Assembly (NCBI RefSeq): GCF_004310325.1
Contig: NZ_SIRT01000001.1
Span: 62,001 to 126,000 of the forward strand
DNA: 64,000 nt
Source of the DNA: Hyunsoonleella flava
Lineage (GTDB): Bacteria; Bacteroidota; Bacteroidia; Flavobacteriales; Flavobacteriaceae
Direction: 5' to 3'
A program made the position numbers and the translations under genes. How positions within the stretch are numbered: position 1 is the stretch's first letter; each line of letters begins with the position of its first letter. The notes beneath the pieces are model-generated. The model ran no database searches. It was not told the origin of the DNA and saw only the letters and a program-made list of their open reading frames with translations. Below, in pieces: positions 26,957 through 34,865 of this stretch.

Positions 26957-28249
26957 TTATTTCTTTTTCTTAGGGTTAAATACTGGAAGTAATTGTGTTT
27001 TAACCTGCCCAAAACCAATACGAACATCATCATTTTCACAATAACCGCGCATGACAACAGTATCATAATCATTAATAAACTTACGGGTGGTACCGTCTTT
27101 AAGCGTTATAGGTTTGGTGCCTTTCCAAGTCAACTCTAATAGGGAACCATAAGAATCTTCGGTAGGTCCAGAAATAGTACCGCTTCCCATCATGTCACCA
27201 GAATTTACAGGACAGCCATTAACCGTATGATGTGCCAGCTGTTGCGCTATATTCCAGTACATGTATTTAAAGTTGGTTTCGCAAACTGTGGTTTCTTTAC
27301 CGCCTTTTGGAATAATACCAGCTTCTAATTTTATATCAAAACTGTGCTTACCTTTTGTTTGAAGATAGGATAGCGGCTTAGGATTTTGTTTAGGACTTTC
27401 TACTCTAAATGGTTCTAAGGCATCTAAGGTTACAATCCAAGGCGACATTGACGATGCAAAGTTTTTTCCAAGGAACGGCCCTAAAGGTACATATTCCCAT
27501 TTTTGAATATCGCGAGCAGACCAATCGTTAAATACCACTAAACCAAAAATGTATTCTTCGGCCTCTTCAACGGGAATAGGCTCACCTAAATCATTCGCAT
27601 CTGTGGTAATAAACGCCATTTCCAATTCAAAATCTACCATATTACTAGGGCCAAAAACAGGTTTTTTAGCGCCTTCTGGCATGGTTTGCCCTTGTGGTCT
27701 ATGAATAGGAATATGTGTGGGAATAATAGATGAACTTCTGCCATGATAGCCCACAGGCAAATGCAACCAATTAGGCATTAAAGCATTATCGGCTCCTCTA
27801 AACATAGTTCCCACGTTGGTGGCATGTTCTTTACTCGCATAAAAATCGGTGTAATCGCCAACGTACACTGGCATTTTCATCTCAATCTCATCTAAACGAA
27901 ATAGGATACGCTCTTTATGTACCGTATTATTTTTTAGCACTGGGTTCTCAGCATCAAAAATTTCCGCAATTCTATTTCGTACTAAGCGCCATGTTTTACG
28001 ACCATCAGCAATAAAGTCGTTTAAGGTGTCTTGAAGGAATATATCATCAGTTAATGGTATCCCATCAAAATACCCCAATTGATGTAAAGCACCTAGATCA
28101 ATCGCGGTGTCACCAATGCGCGTTCCTATGGTGATAATATCATCCTTAGTCAAGAATACACCAAATGGTATGTTCTGAATAGGAAAATCTGAATTTTTAT
28201 TGACGTACAACCAAGAACTTCGGTTGGGATTATTTGCTGACAATGGCAT
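26957..28249 (-). CDS. fahA: fumarylacetoacetase
   Basis: A 430-residue enzyme for the last step of phenylalanine/tyrosine degradation, splitting fumarylacetoacetate into fumarate and acetoacetate. An N-terminal SH3-like domain is followed by the FAH catalytic domain with LPVGYHGRSSS, DFELEMAFI, NDWSARDIQKWEYVPLGPF, VNSGDMMGSGTISGP and GSLLELTW. The metal-binding acidic residues and the catalytic His in GYHGR are in place. Length (about 420-430) is normal. It is divergent from glyA with 193 bases between them. The C terminus ends in a lysine run (NPKKKK). Confidence 0.95.
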   Translation of the reverse strand: MPLSANNPNRSSWLYVNKNSDFPIQNIPFGVFLTKDDIITIGTRIGDTAIDLGALHQLGYFDGIPLTDDIFLQDTLNDFIADGRKTWRLVRNRIAEIFDAENPVLKNNTVHKERILFRLDEIEMKMPVYVGDYTDFYASKEHATNVGTMFRGADNALMPNWLHLPVGYHGRSSSIIPTHIPIHRPQGQTMPEGAKKPVFGPSNMVDFELEMAFITTDANDLGEPIPVEEAEEYIFGLVVFNDWSARDIQKWEYVPLGPFLGKNFASSMSPWIVTLDALEPFRVESPKQNPKPLSYLQTKGKHSFDIKLEAGIIPKGGKETTVCETNFKYMYWNIAQQLAHHTVNGCPVNSGDMMGSGTISGPTEDSYGSLLELTWKGTKPITLKDGTTRKFINDYDTVVMRGYCENDDVRIGFGQVKTQLLPVFNPKKKK

Positions 28250-28379
28250 GTTCTTCTTTTTTTATTTGCTTATCAAACCTACATATTTTTTTCATTTTAA
28301 TAGAAAAAAAACAAGAAAATATAGGTTTTGCTATAGGGTTAATAAATCGGTGTATAACTTACTTAGTAAATATATGTAT

Positions 28380-28414
28380 TTTGATGTTTTTAAGTGTTCT
28401 ATTTGTTATTTTTG
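28380..28414 (+). promoter_or_regulatory. candidate glyA promoter
   Basis: A TATTTTTG box (28407-28414) matches the Bacteroidota -7 consensus TAnnTTTG, with TTTG at 28380-28383 as a possible -33 box. The 23-base spacing is slightly longer than usual. It lies about 28 bases before the glyA start. Confidence 0.4.
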
Positions 28415-28442
28415 CGCAATTATTTAACGACAATTTAATTTT

Positions 28443-29714
28443 ATGCAACGCGACGAACAAATTTTTGAATTGATTCAAGCCGAAAAAGAGCGCCAATTAC
28501 ATGGTATAGAACTTATAGCATCCGAGAACTTTGTAAGTGAACAAGTCATGGAAGCCGGAGGCTCTGTATTAACTAACAAATATGCCGAAGGATATCCAGG
28601 AAAGCGTTATTACGGCGGTTGTGAAGTTGTGGATGAGGTTGAGCAAATCGCAATAGATAGGGCAAAAACTTTATTTAATGCGGAGTATGTAAATGTGCAA
28701 CCACACTCTGGAAGTCAGGCCAATACAGCTGTGTATCATGCTTGCATAAAACCAGGCGATACTATTTTAGGTTTCGATTTATCCCATGGAGGGCATTTAA
28801 CTCATGGTTCGCCAGTTAACTTTTCTGGGCGTTTGTACAATCCTGTATTTTACGGTGTTGAAAAAGAAACAGGGGTATTGAATTATGATAAAATTCAGGA
28901 GATAGCTACCAAAGAGCAACCAAAACTTATCATAGCAGGTGCGTCTGCATATTCAAGAGATATAGATTTTAAGCGTTTTAGAGAGATAGCTGATAGCGTT
29001 GGTGCTATTTTATTAGCCGACATTTCGCATCCTGCAGGACTAATTGCCAAGGGTATTTTGAATGATCCGCTACCACACTGTCATGTAGTAACTACCACTA
29101 CACATAAAACCCTGAGAGGTCCAAGAGGTGGTATGATTATGATGGGGAAAGACTTTGATAATCCTTTCGGAATTACCTTAAAAAGTGGTAAGCTCAGAAA
29201 AATGTCGTCGTTATTAGATTCTGCCGTTTTTCCAGGAAACCAAGGCGGCCCGTTAGAGCATATTATCGCAGCAAAAGCCATTGCTTTTGGTGAGGCGTTA
29301 ACCGATGACTTTTTACAATACCAATTACAGGTAAAGAAAAATGCTGCTGCTATGGCTGCTGCATTAGTGGCAAAAGATTACCATATTATTTCTGGAGGAA
29401 CAGATAACCACATGATGCTTATCGATTTGAGAAACAAAAATGTTTCAGGTAAGGATGCGGAACAAGCCTTGGTAAAGGCAGACATCACCGCAAATAAAAA
29501 CATGGTACCTTTTGATGATAAATCTCCATTTGTAACCTCAGGAATTCGTTTAGGTACAGCCGCCATTACAACACGCGGTTGTAAGGAGGATGATATGAAA
29601 GCCATTGTAGAGCTAATCGATGAGGTTATCACTAATTATGACAACGAAGCTGTACTACGCGCTGTAAAAGCAAGAGTAAACGGTATGATGAAGGACAGAC
29701 CTTTGTTTGTGTAA
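28443..29714 (+). CDS. glyA: serine hydroxymethyltransferase
   Basis: A 423-residue PLP enzyme that interconverts serine and glycine while charging tetrahydrofolate with a one-carbon unit. Signatures: [56 protein letters not shown] and the Schiff-base lysine Lys222 in [14 protein letters not shown]. Length is typical of bacterial enzymes. It is monocistronic with a TAnnTTTG-type promoter and a rho-independent terminator of its own. Confidence 0.97.
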   Translation: MQRDEQIFELIQAEKERQLHGIELIASENFVSEQVMEAGGSVLTNKYAEGYPGKRYYGGCEVVDEVEQIAIDRAKTLFNAEYVNVQPHSGSQANTAVYHACIKPGDTILGFDLSHGGHLTHGSPVNFSGRLYNPVFYGVEKETGVLNYDKIQEIATKEQPKLIIAGASAYSRDIDFKRFREIADSVGAILLADISHPAGLIAKGILNDPLPHCHVVTTTTHKTLRGPRGGMIMMGKDFDNPFGITLKSGKLRKMSSLLDSAVFPGNQGGPLEHIIAAKAIAFGEALTDDFLQYQLQVKKNAAAMAAALVAKDYHIISGGTDNHMMLIDLRNKNVSGKDAEQALVKADITANKNMVPFDDKSPFVTSGIRLGTAAITTRGCKEDDMKAIVELIDEVITNYDNEAVLRAVKARVNGMMKDRPLFV

Positions 29715-29759
29715 AGCCAGTAGTCATGCTGTACAGGTTTCAGCATATTATATAATTTA

Positions 29760-29787
29760 AAATCTCGTCTTTTTGGCGGGATTTTTT
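29760..29787 (+). terminator. glyA terminator
   Basis: AAATCTCGTC (29760-29769) pairs over ten positions, two of them G-U, with GGCGGGATTT (29775-29784), and the T run continues past the stem. Confidence 0.85.
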
Positions 29788-29792
29788 ATTTT

Positions 29793-29874
29793 GGCGTTCC
29801 CCTGCGGGTCAGGCTTTCGGCAGTCGCTCCCTCCTGCGTCGGGGAGCTTCAACAAATGCCTCAATCCTTAACGC
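29793..29874 (-). repeat. interspersed structured repeat, copy C (inverted)
   Basis: The third copy of the element at 12071 and 26847, here on the minus strand and closest in sequence to copy A (second arm GCTCCC / GGGAGC around CGACGCAGGA). The third arm is shortened to CCC-GCA-GGG. The outer stem is GCGTT with AACGC. It sits just behind the glyA terminator. Confidence 0.8.
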
Positions 29875-29925
29875 AGCTATTAGCTAGCTTTGGTTTTAAA
29901 TTTGAAATTTGTTTCTTTTTGGGGA

Positions 29926-30044
29926 GGTTCGTTTAACGTGTTTGTATGCGAGGATTTTCCGAAGGAAAATCAGAAGCTAGCAAACGAGCAACTCACATTG
30001 GTTAAGCTAAAACTAGCAATTTTTTATATACTTTGTTAGGCAAC
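29926..30044 (-). repeat. complete boundary element after accessory block 3
   Basis: Read on the minus strand it begins GTTGCCTAAC, directly after the stop codon of the gene at 30046, then AAAGTATATAAAAAATTGCTAG, a GATTTTCC/GGAAAATC hairpin, and ends CATACAAACACGTTAAACGAAC. Both ends align with the element at 24462-24608 (CAAAGTGTATAATTCATTGCTA at its start; CATACACAAACAGGATAAGCG at its end), while the middle differs. The rest of 29715-30045 is the glyA terminator, repeat copy C and featureless AT-rich DNA. Confidence 0.7.
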
Positions 30045-30045
30045 G

Positions 30046-30927
30046 TTATTTTGTTTTAACCGGAATCGATAATTCAATATTCGTTCCAACAGCTTTTTTA
30101 TCAGCTGTTTTAGCTGGGTTAAATTTCGGTAACGATTCTATAATACTTTTAATGGTTTTTCTTGTTTGATTTCCACCAGCTATTGAATTTAAAGTTTCTA
30201 CATCTGAGACATATCCAGTTTTTGCAATTTTCACTTTGTATTTTAATATTCCATCTTCTTTAGGTGGTTTAATGTTTTTTGTTTTTAGCTTTTCAATTAC
30301 ATATGAATGAATCGCTTTCATTGTACACTCAGTGATTTCTTCTTTATTTGGTTCATTTTCACAGCCAATAAAAGACATTGGAACAAATAAAGATTCTGTT
30401 TCTTCTTTATTCGGTAGACAAATTCCTTTAATTCCTTTTTTGTTTGTTATAGCAACAAGTCCTAATCCTTTTTTATAATATCGCTTTTCTTTTTCGCCAT
30501 TAGAATATTTATTTTCAACAACGATTAGGTTTTCATAATTACAGTATGGTGTCTCAAAAGCGCCATCTATTTCGGCAACTTTTCCAGTATTCCAATTAAT
30601 TCCCTTTTGTGGTCTTGCGATTAGAAGTATACTTTCTGTCTTCTTAACCTCATTATACATAAAAATAGTGTCATTTTGATTGCGAAGTAATAAGTCATAA
30701 ATAGTTCCATTTCCAAAATCCTGTTCATATTTATAATATTCCTTTCCATCAACGTCAATCTTTTCGGTTACTCTCTCAACATAAAGAGCACTTCCCCAAG
30801 AGATATATTTTTCAAATCCGATTTCAAGTGGAAAATAGCTTTCTCCGAAACTTTTGTCGCAAAATTCGCTTTGTCCGAAAGTCAAAATAGGCAGAATTAC
30901 TAATAATAAAAATATTGTTCTTTTCAT
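30046..30927 (-). CDS. secreted protein with TonB C-terminal-like domain
   Basis: 293 residues: signal peptide (MKRTIFLLLVILPILTFGQ), a beta-rich central domain of unknown type (about 20-190; GFEKYISWGSALYVERVTEK), and a C-terminal roughly 80-residue segment (GILKYKVKIAKTGYVSDVETLNS, ESLPKFNPAKTADKKAVGT) resembling the TonB C-terminal fold used by Bacteroidota energy-transducer-like proteins. There is no transmembrane anchor or proline-rich spacer, so it is not a working TonB. The gene forms a single-gene accessory block: TTAGGCAAC and GTTGCCTAA (9 bases, perfect) flank it, and its stop TAA is part of the boundary motif TAACGTT. Confidence 0.8.
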   Translation of the reverse strand: MKRTIFLLLVILPILTFGQSEFCDKSFGESYFPLEIGFEKYISWGSALYVERVTEKIDVDGKEYYKYEQDFGNGTIYDLLLRNQNDTIFMYNEVKKTESILLIARPQKGINWNTGKVAEIDGAFETPYCNYENLIVVENKYSNGEKEKRYYKKGLGLVAITNKKGIKGICLPNKEETESLFVPMSFIGCENEPNKEEITECTMKAIHSYVIEKLKTKNIKPPKEDGILKYKVKIAKTGYVSDVETLNSIAGGNQTRKTIKSIIESLPKFNPAKTADKKAVGTNIELSIPVKTK

Positions 30928-30947
30928 TTGTTGATTTGGTTTTAATG

Positions 30948-31011
30948 TTGCCTAATGTGGAGATATCGTTCCGTTTTAATGAACTATATCGTATGTTAAA
31001 CGAAGTTATCA
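30948..31011 (-). repeat. left boundary element and 5' arm of accessory block 3
   Basis: On the minus strand it reads CTTCGTTTAACATACGATAT and onward through a 20-base stretch (CGATATAG to AAAACG) identical to that at about 21804-21823, then GATATCTCCACA, then the arm TTAGGCAAC (plus-strand 30948-30956). The arm is the exact reverse complement of the one after the gene's stop (plus-strand 30036-30044). Confidence 0.75.
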
Positions 31012-31125
31012 TTTTTTTCTGACAAAATCAAACAAAACTAAGCTGCGGTATAGACTTAAATTTTAAGATTCCTTTTAGAGCCGAAACGTTTCATAAGCCC
31101 TATATTTAACATCAAAAATCCACAC

Positions 31126-32538
31126 ATGAGATTGATACGAGCCCAAATATTTTTAGTGCTTTTACTAGTTTCACTTCAGGCTAAAGCACAAACAGACGAA
31201 GCCACCATAAGAAACATCTACACAGCTTCATTAACCAATGGCAATAGTTATGAATGGTTAGATTATTTGTCAAATCAAATAGGAGGAAGACTGTCTGGAT
31301 CTTATAATGCGGAACGCGCTGTAAAGTACACTAAGGAAGAGCTTGAAAAACTAGGACTAACAAAAGTATGGCTGCAACCTGTGATGGTACCAAAATGGGT
31401 GCGCGGAGCAAAGGAATATGCCTATATTGAAACTGCTGAAGGCACAACAACCACCGTAAATATTTGTGCTTTGGGAGGCTCAATCGCTACGCCTAGTTTA
31501 GGCGTAAAAGCATCAGTTATTGAAGTTCAAAATTTTGAGGAATTGGCAGCATTAGGAACTGAAAACGTGAAAGGAAAAATTGTGTTTTACAATCGCCCGA
31601 TGCAAGCCGATTTGATACAAACCTTTCAGGCCTACGGCGGTTGTGTAAACCAACGTTATAAAGGTGCCGTGGAAGCTGCAAAATATGGGGCAGTAGGTGT
31701 GATTGTGCGCTCCATGAATCTGCGTTTAGACGATTTACCCCATACGGGAAGCATGACGTATGACGATTTACCAAACGACAAACGCATTCCATCAGCAGCC
31801 ATAAGTACTAACGATGCCGAATTATTAAGCAGTATGCTTAAACTGGATACCGATACCAAGTTTTACTTTCGTCAGCACTGTAAACAACTAAAAGATGTGC
31901 AGTCTTATAATGTGATTGGTGAAATAAAAGGCAATGAATTTCCAGATGAAATTATTACCGTTGGTGGACATTTAGATTCATGGGATTTAGGTGATGGTTC
32001 TCATGATGATGGGGCAGGGGTAGTACAATCCATGGAAGTTCTAAGATTGATGAAAGTTTTAAATATGAAACCAAAACGTACCATTAGAGTTGTGTTGTTT
32101 ATGAATGAAGAAAACGGATTACGTGGTGGGAAGAAATATGCAGCAGAGGCAAAAGCAAAAGGCGAGAACCACATTTTTGCTTTAGAAAGTGATGCTGGCG
32201 GATTTACACCAAGAGGATTTTCTTTTGATTGTAATGATGCAAATTTTAATCAGGTTTTAGCTTGGAAACCGCTTTTTAAACCCTATTTAATTCACTATTT
32301 TGAAAAAGGTGGCAGTGGTGCAGATGTTGGTCCGTTAAAAAGCAACACCAATGTTCTAGCAGGATTACGACCAGATTCCCAACGCTATTTTGACCATCAC
32401 CACGCCAGTAACGATACGTTTGATGCGGTTAATAAGCGCGAGTTAGAGCTCGGTGCCGCAACGATGACAGCATTAGTTTATCTTTACGATACTTATGGTG
32501 TAAACCCTATTGCGAGCCCCACTAAGCTAAAGGATTGA
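31126..32538 (+). CDS. M28 family metallopeptidase (carboxypeptidase Q-like)
   Basis: A 470-residue secreted zinc peptidase. Signal peptide (ending LQAKAQ), a PA-type insert (about 130-230: SVIEVQNFEELAALGTENVKGKIVFYN) and an M28 catalytic domain with zinc-ligand motifs GGHLDSWDLG (His282), SHDDGAG, the glutamate pair MNEENGLRGG, LESDAGG and HHHASNDTFD. Relatives include carboxypeptidase Q (PGCP), which hydrolyses dipeptides or removes residues from short peptides. It leads a three-gene run with short gaps to a TfoX-like and a DinB-like gene. Confidence 0.92.
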   Translation: MRLIRAQIFLVLLLVSLQAKAQTDEATIRNIYTASLTNGNSYEWLDYLSNQIGGRLSGSYNAERAVKYTKEELEKLGLTKVWLQPVMVPKWVRGAKEYAYIETAEGTTTTVNICALGGSIATPSLGVKASVIEVQNFEELAALGTENVKGKIVFYNRPMQADLIQTFQAYGGCVNQRYKGAVEAAKYGAVGVIVRSMNLRLDDLPHTGSMTYDDLPNDKRIPSAAISTNDAELLSSMLKLDTDTKFYFRQHCKQLKDVQSYNVIGEIKGNEFPDEIITVGGHLDSWDLGDGSHDDGAGVVQSMEVLRLMKVLNMKPKRTIRVVLFMNEENGLRGGKKYAAEAKAKGENHIFALESDAGGFTPRGFSFDCNDANFNQVLAWKPLFKPYLIHYFEKGGSGADVGPLKSNTNVLAGLRPDSQRYFDHHHASNDTFDAVNKRELELGAATMTALVYLYDTYGVNPIASPTKLKD

Positions 32539-32550
32539 ATTATTTTGACA

Positions 32551-32877
32551 ATGAATTGGGAAGCCCAACTAAAAATTTATGATGCCATAGTAGATGGATG
32601 TCCGCGGTTTGAACGCAAAGGCAAATCTATGATTTATACTTCGGCTAACGGTTACATGTTTACCTTACTAAATAAAGCAGGTGAAATTGGGGTTCGTTTT
32701 TCAAAAGAAACCCAAGAAAAATATATTAAAGAATTTAATACGACATTGTACAAGTCGTATGGTGCTGTTATGAAAGGTTACGTGCTTATCCCTGATAATA
32801 TACTTAAAGATTCAGAAAAAATGGTACAACTTTTTAATGAAAGCTACGATTATGTGATGTCCTTAGGACCAAAATAA
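32551..32877 (+). CDS. small TfoX N-domain-like protein
   Basis: About 108 residues, single domain, no signal peptide. The pattern CPRFERKGKSMIYTSANGYMFTLLN, then GVRFSKETQEKYIKEFNTT and MKGYVLIPDNIL, fits the TfoX N-terminal/YjbR-like fold found in many small Bacteroidota proteins. These lack the TfoX C-domain and have no demonstrated competence role. The ATG at 32551 is preferred to an in-frame TTG two codons earlier. It lies 12 bases after the M28 gene and six before the DinB-like gene. Confidence 0.7.
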   Translation: MNWEAQLKIYDAIVDGCPRFERKGKSMIYTSANGYMFTLLNKAGEIGVRFSKETQEKYIKEFNTTLYKSYGAVMKGYVLIPDNILKDSEKMVQLFNESYDYVMSLGPK

Positions 32878-32883
32878 AAACCT

Positions 32884-33438
32884 ATGAGAATTTATATTTT
32901 TTTAATTGCAGTCCTTATTTCCTCAAGTATTATGTCTCAAAACAAAGAAAAGTTACCATATTATGAAATTCCAGAACCCGCAGAAACCTATACTGCAGGC
33001 ACTTCTATTTCTAGAATGATAGATGGTTTAGGCTTTCGCTATTATTGGGCTACCGAAGGCTTAAGACCTGAAGATTTAACATACAAACCCAGTGAATCTG
33101 GGAGAACTTCAGAGGAAACTATCGAACATCTATATGGATTGTCTAATTTTATTTTAAGTGCTATAATAAAAGATTTTAAAGCTGTTGATGGCGAAAAAAT
33201 GACCTTTGATGAAAAGCGCAAGCAAACCTTATTAAATTTTAAAACAGCTTCTGATATTGTAAGGAAAACGGACGATATTTCAAAGTTTGATAATAACAGA
33301 TTCCCATTTTGGAATATTATAAACGGCCCAATTGCGGATGCGTTATGGCATTGCGGACAAGTGGTAATACTAAGACGTGCTTCCGGTAATCCGTTCAATT
33401 CAAAAGTTAGTGTGTTTTCAGGAAAGCTGAGGGATTAG
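32884..33438 (+). CDS. secreted DinB-fold protein
   Basis: 184 residues: a signal peptide (MRIYIFLIAVLISSSIMSQ) followed by a DinB-like four-helix bundle (about 40-180). Two histidines occur in the expected metal-site regions (TIEHLYGLSNFIL and ADALWHCGQVVILRRASGNP); the third ligand of the usual triad is not obvious. DinB-fold proteins are normally cytoplasmic thiol-dependent enzymes, so the clear signal peptide is notable. It ends the M28 operon and overlaps the convergent amidohydrolase gene by four bases. Confidence 0.8.
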   Translation: MRIYIFLIAVLISSSIMSQNKEKLPYYEIPEPAETYTAGTSISRMIDGLGFRYYWATEGLRPEDLTYKPSESGRTSEETIEHLYGLSNFILSAIIKDFKAVDGEKMTFDEKRKQTLLNFKTASDIVRKTDDISKFDNNRFPFWNIINGPIADALWHCGQVVILRRASGNPFNSKVSVFSGKLRD

Positions 33439-34853
33439 TTTAAACCCACTTTTCCTTTTACAGATTCAAAAAGCTTTTTAGAGTCATAACCCACGCCGTC
33501 TTTAAAAACAATTTCCATGTTTCTAATGTTTTTAATGTCGGTGCGTAAATCGCCATCAATTAAAACCATATCGGCTATTTTACCTTTTTCAATAGTGCCA
33601 ATAGTCTTGTTTTGTTCAAGATATGTTGCACCATTTAGCGTACAGATTTTAATAACATCTTCTAGAGGAAAACCAGCCTCAACTAATATTTCGATGGTGC
33701 GTTGATTCGCATAACCAGCAACCGTTCTACCCGCACCAGTTGGGTCGGTACCCGCCATTAGTTTTCCGCCTTTATCATAAAAACGTTTTAACCATATTAA
33801 GTTTTTCTCAAATCTTGCTAGAGTAAGGGAGTCCCTTCCTACACTTCTTTCATAAATACCTTTTACATCTTTTAAAACTGCTGGTGTAACTGTATCTTCG
33901 CCTCCACCGGGAATTAGTTCTCTATTGGTATAGGGTTCAAAAACATTAGGTGTAGTGGTAATGGTGGTGCCGTTTTTAATTAAAATGTCGATAAGCCTGT
34001 TTACTTTTTCACTATCAACAGGTTCTGTAGTTAACGAAGTTCTCGCATTAAACGGATCGCAAATATCTTCATCTTTATCTACATCAAAATCCGTAGACGC
34101 CATGAAACCATGTTCCAAATTATCAATACCAAGATTAGAAGCTTCCTCGTAGGTAACCGAACATAAATGTCCTGTAACTTTAAAACCACGTTTATGGGCC
34201 TCTTCAAGACATACTTTCATATCTTCTTTCGTGATATTATTGTAAAGTTTAAAAGAGGTAACCCCTCTGTCTGCCCAAAAATTGACGATTTCTGATACCT
34301 CTTTAGTGTCTTTTATAAATCCTAATTCTGCTATTGGTGGACCTTCACGTTCAATAAACGGACTGGTAACATCCATTTTAGGTCCTGTCATTTTGCCTTC
34401 AATAACCCAACGTTTTACGTTTAAATCGGACTGCGGTTGGATACTGCCAGCGGTTCTCATTGTAGTTACGCCCCCTGCTAAATATAATCTTGGAAACGTA
34501 AAGGTCATTTGCCCTACGCTAAACCAATTTTCAAAAAATTTGGTGTAAAACAGATGTTCGTGCATCATTACTAGACCGGGAATTAATGTTTTGCCTTTAC
34601 CATTGATAATCTGAGCATTTTTAGGCACTTCAATTGATGCTGAATTACCTATGCTATAAATTTTACTTTCCTTAATAATTACGGTTTGGTTGTTTTTTAG
34701 AGCGTTTCCTGTGCCATCAATAAGAGTTACGTTTTCAATTGCAACTATTGTAGTATCAACAGTAATGAACGATTTTACACGCTCTGAGAAGTTTTGGGAA
34801 TTACTACTATAGGTAAGAAGCAGGTATAAACCTAAAACAAAATATTTATTCAT
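33435..34853 (-). CDS. secreted amidohydrolase (imidazolonepropionase-like)
   Basis: A 472-residue amidohydrolase-superfamily protein with a signal peptide (ending YSSNSQ). Metal-site motifs follow the superfamily order: MMHEHLFY (first HxH strand), a lysine candidate in SFKLYNNI, VTGHLCSV, LEHGFMAS and AGTDPTGAGR. Relatives in this secreted clade act as peptidases (prolidase or isoaspartyl types) or cyclic-amide hydrolases; the substrate is not predictable. It follows the membrane acyltransferase-like gene by 12 bases on the same strand and converges on the DinB-like gene. Confidence 0.88.
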   Translation of the reverse strand: MNKYFVLGLYLLLTYSSNSQNFSERVKSFITVDTTIVAIENVTLIDGTGNALKNNQTVIIKESKIYSIGNSASIEVPKNAQIINGKGKTLIPGLVMMHEHLFYTKFFENWFSVGQMTFTFPRLYLAGGVTTMRTAGSIQPQSDLNVKRWVIEGKMTGPKMDVTSPFIEREGPPIAELGFIKDTKEVSEIVNFWADRGVTSFKLYNNITKEDMKVCLEEAHKRGFKVTGHLCSVTYEEASNLGIDNLEHGFMASTDFDVDKDEDICDPFNARTSLTTEPVDSEKVNRLIDILIKNGTTITTTPNVFEPYTNRELIPGGGEDTVTPAVLKDVKGIYERSVGRDSLTLARFEKNLIWLKRFYDKGGKLMAGTDPTGAGRTVAGYANQRTIEILVEAGFPLEDVIKICTLNGATYLEQNKTIGTIEKGKIADMVLIDGDLRTDIKNIRNMEIVFKDGVGYDSKKLFESVKGKVGLN

Positions 34854-34865
34854 AATTGTATAGCG

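Noticed and set aside
28200-28473. Two small frames in the fahA-glyA gap
   Set aside because: They overlap the divergent promoters and the glyA start, have no ribosome-binding site and show no family likeness.
30046-30927. Functional TonB energy transducer
   Set aside because: The C-terminal segment resembles the TonB fold, but there is a cleavable signal rather than a membrane anchor and no proline-rich spacer.
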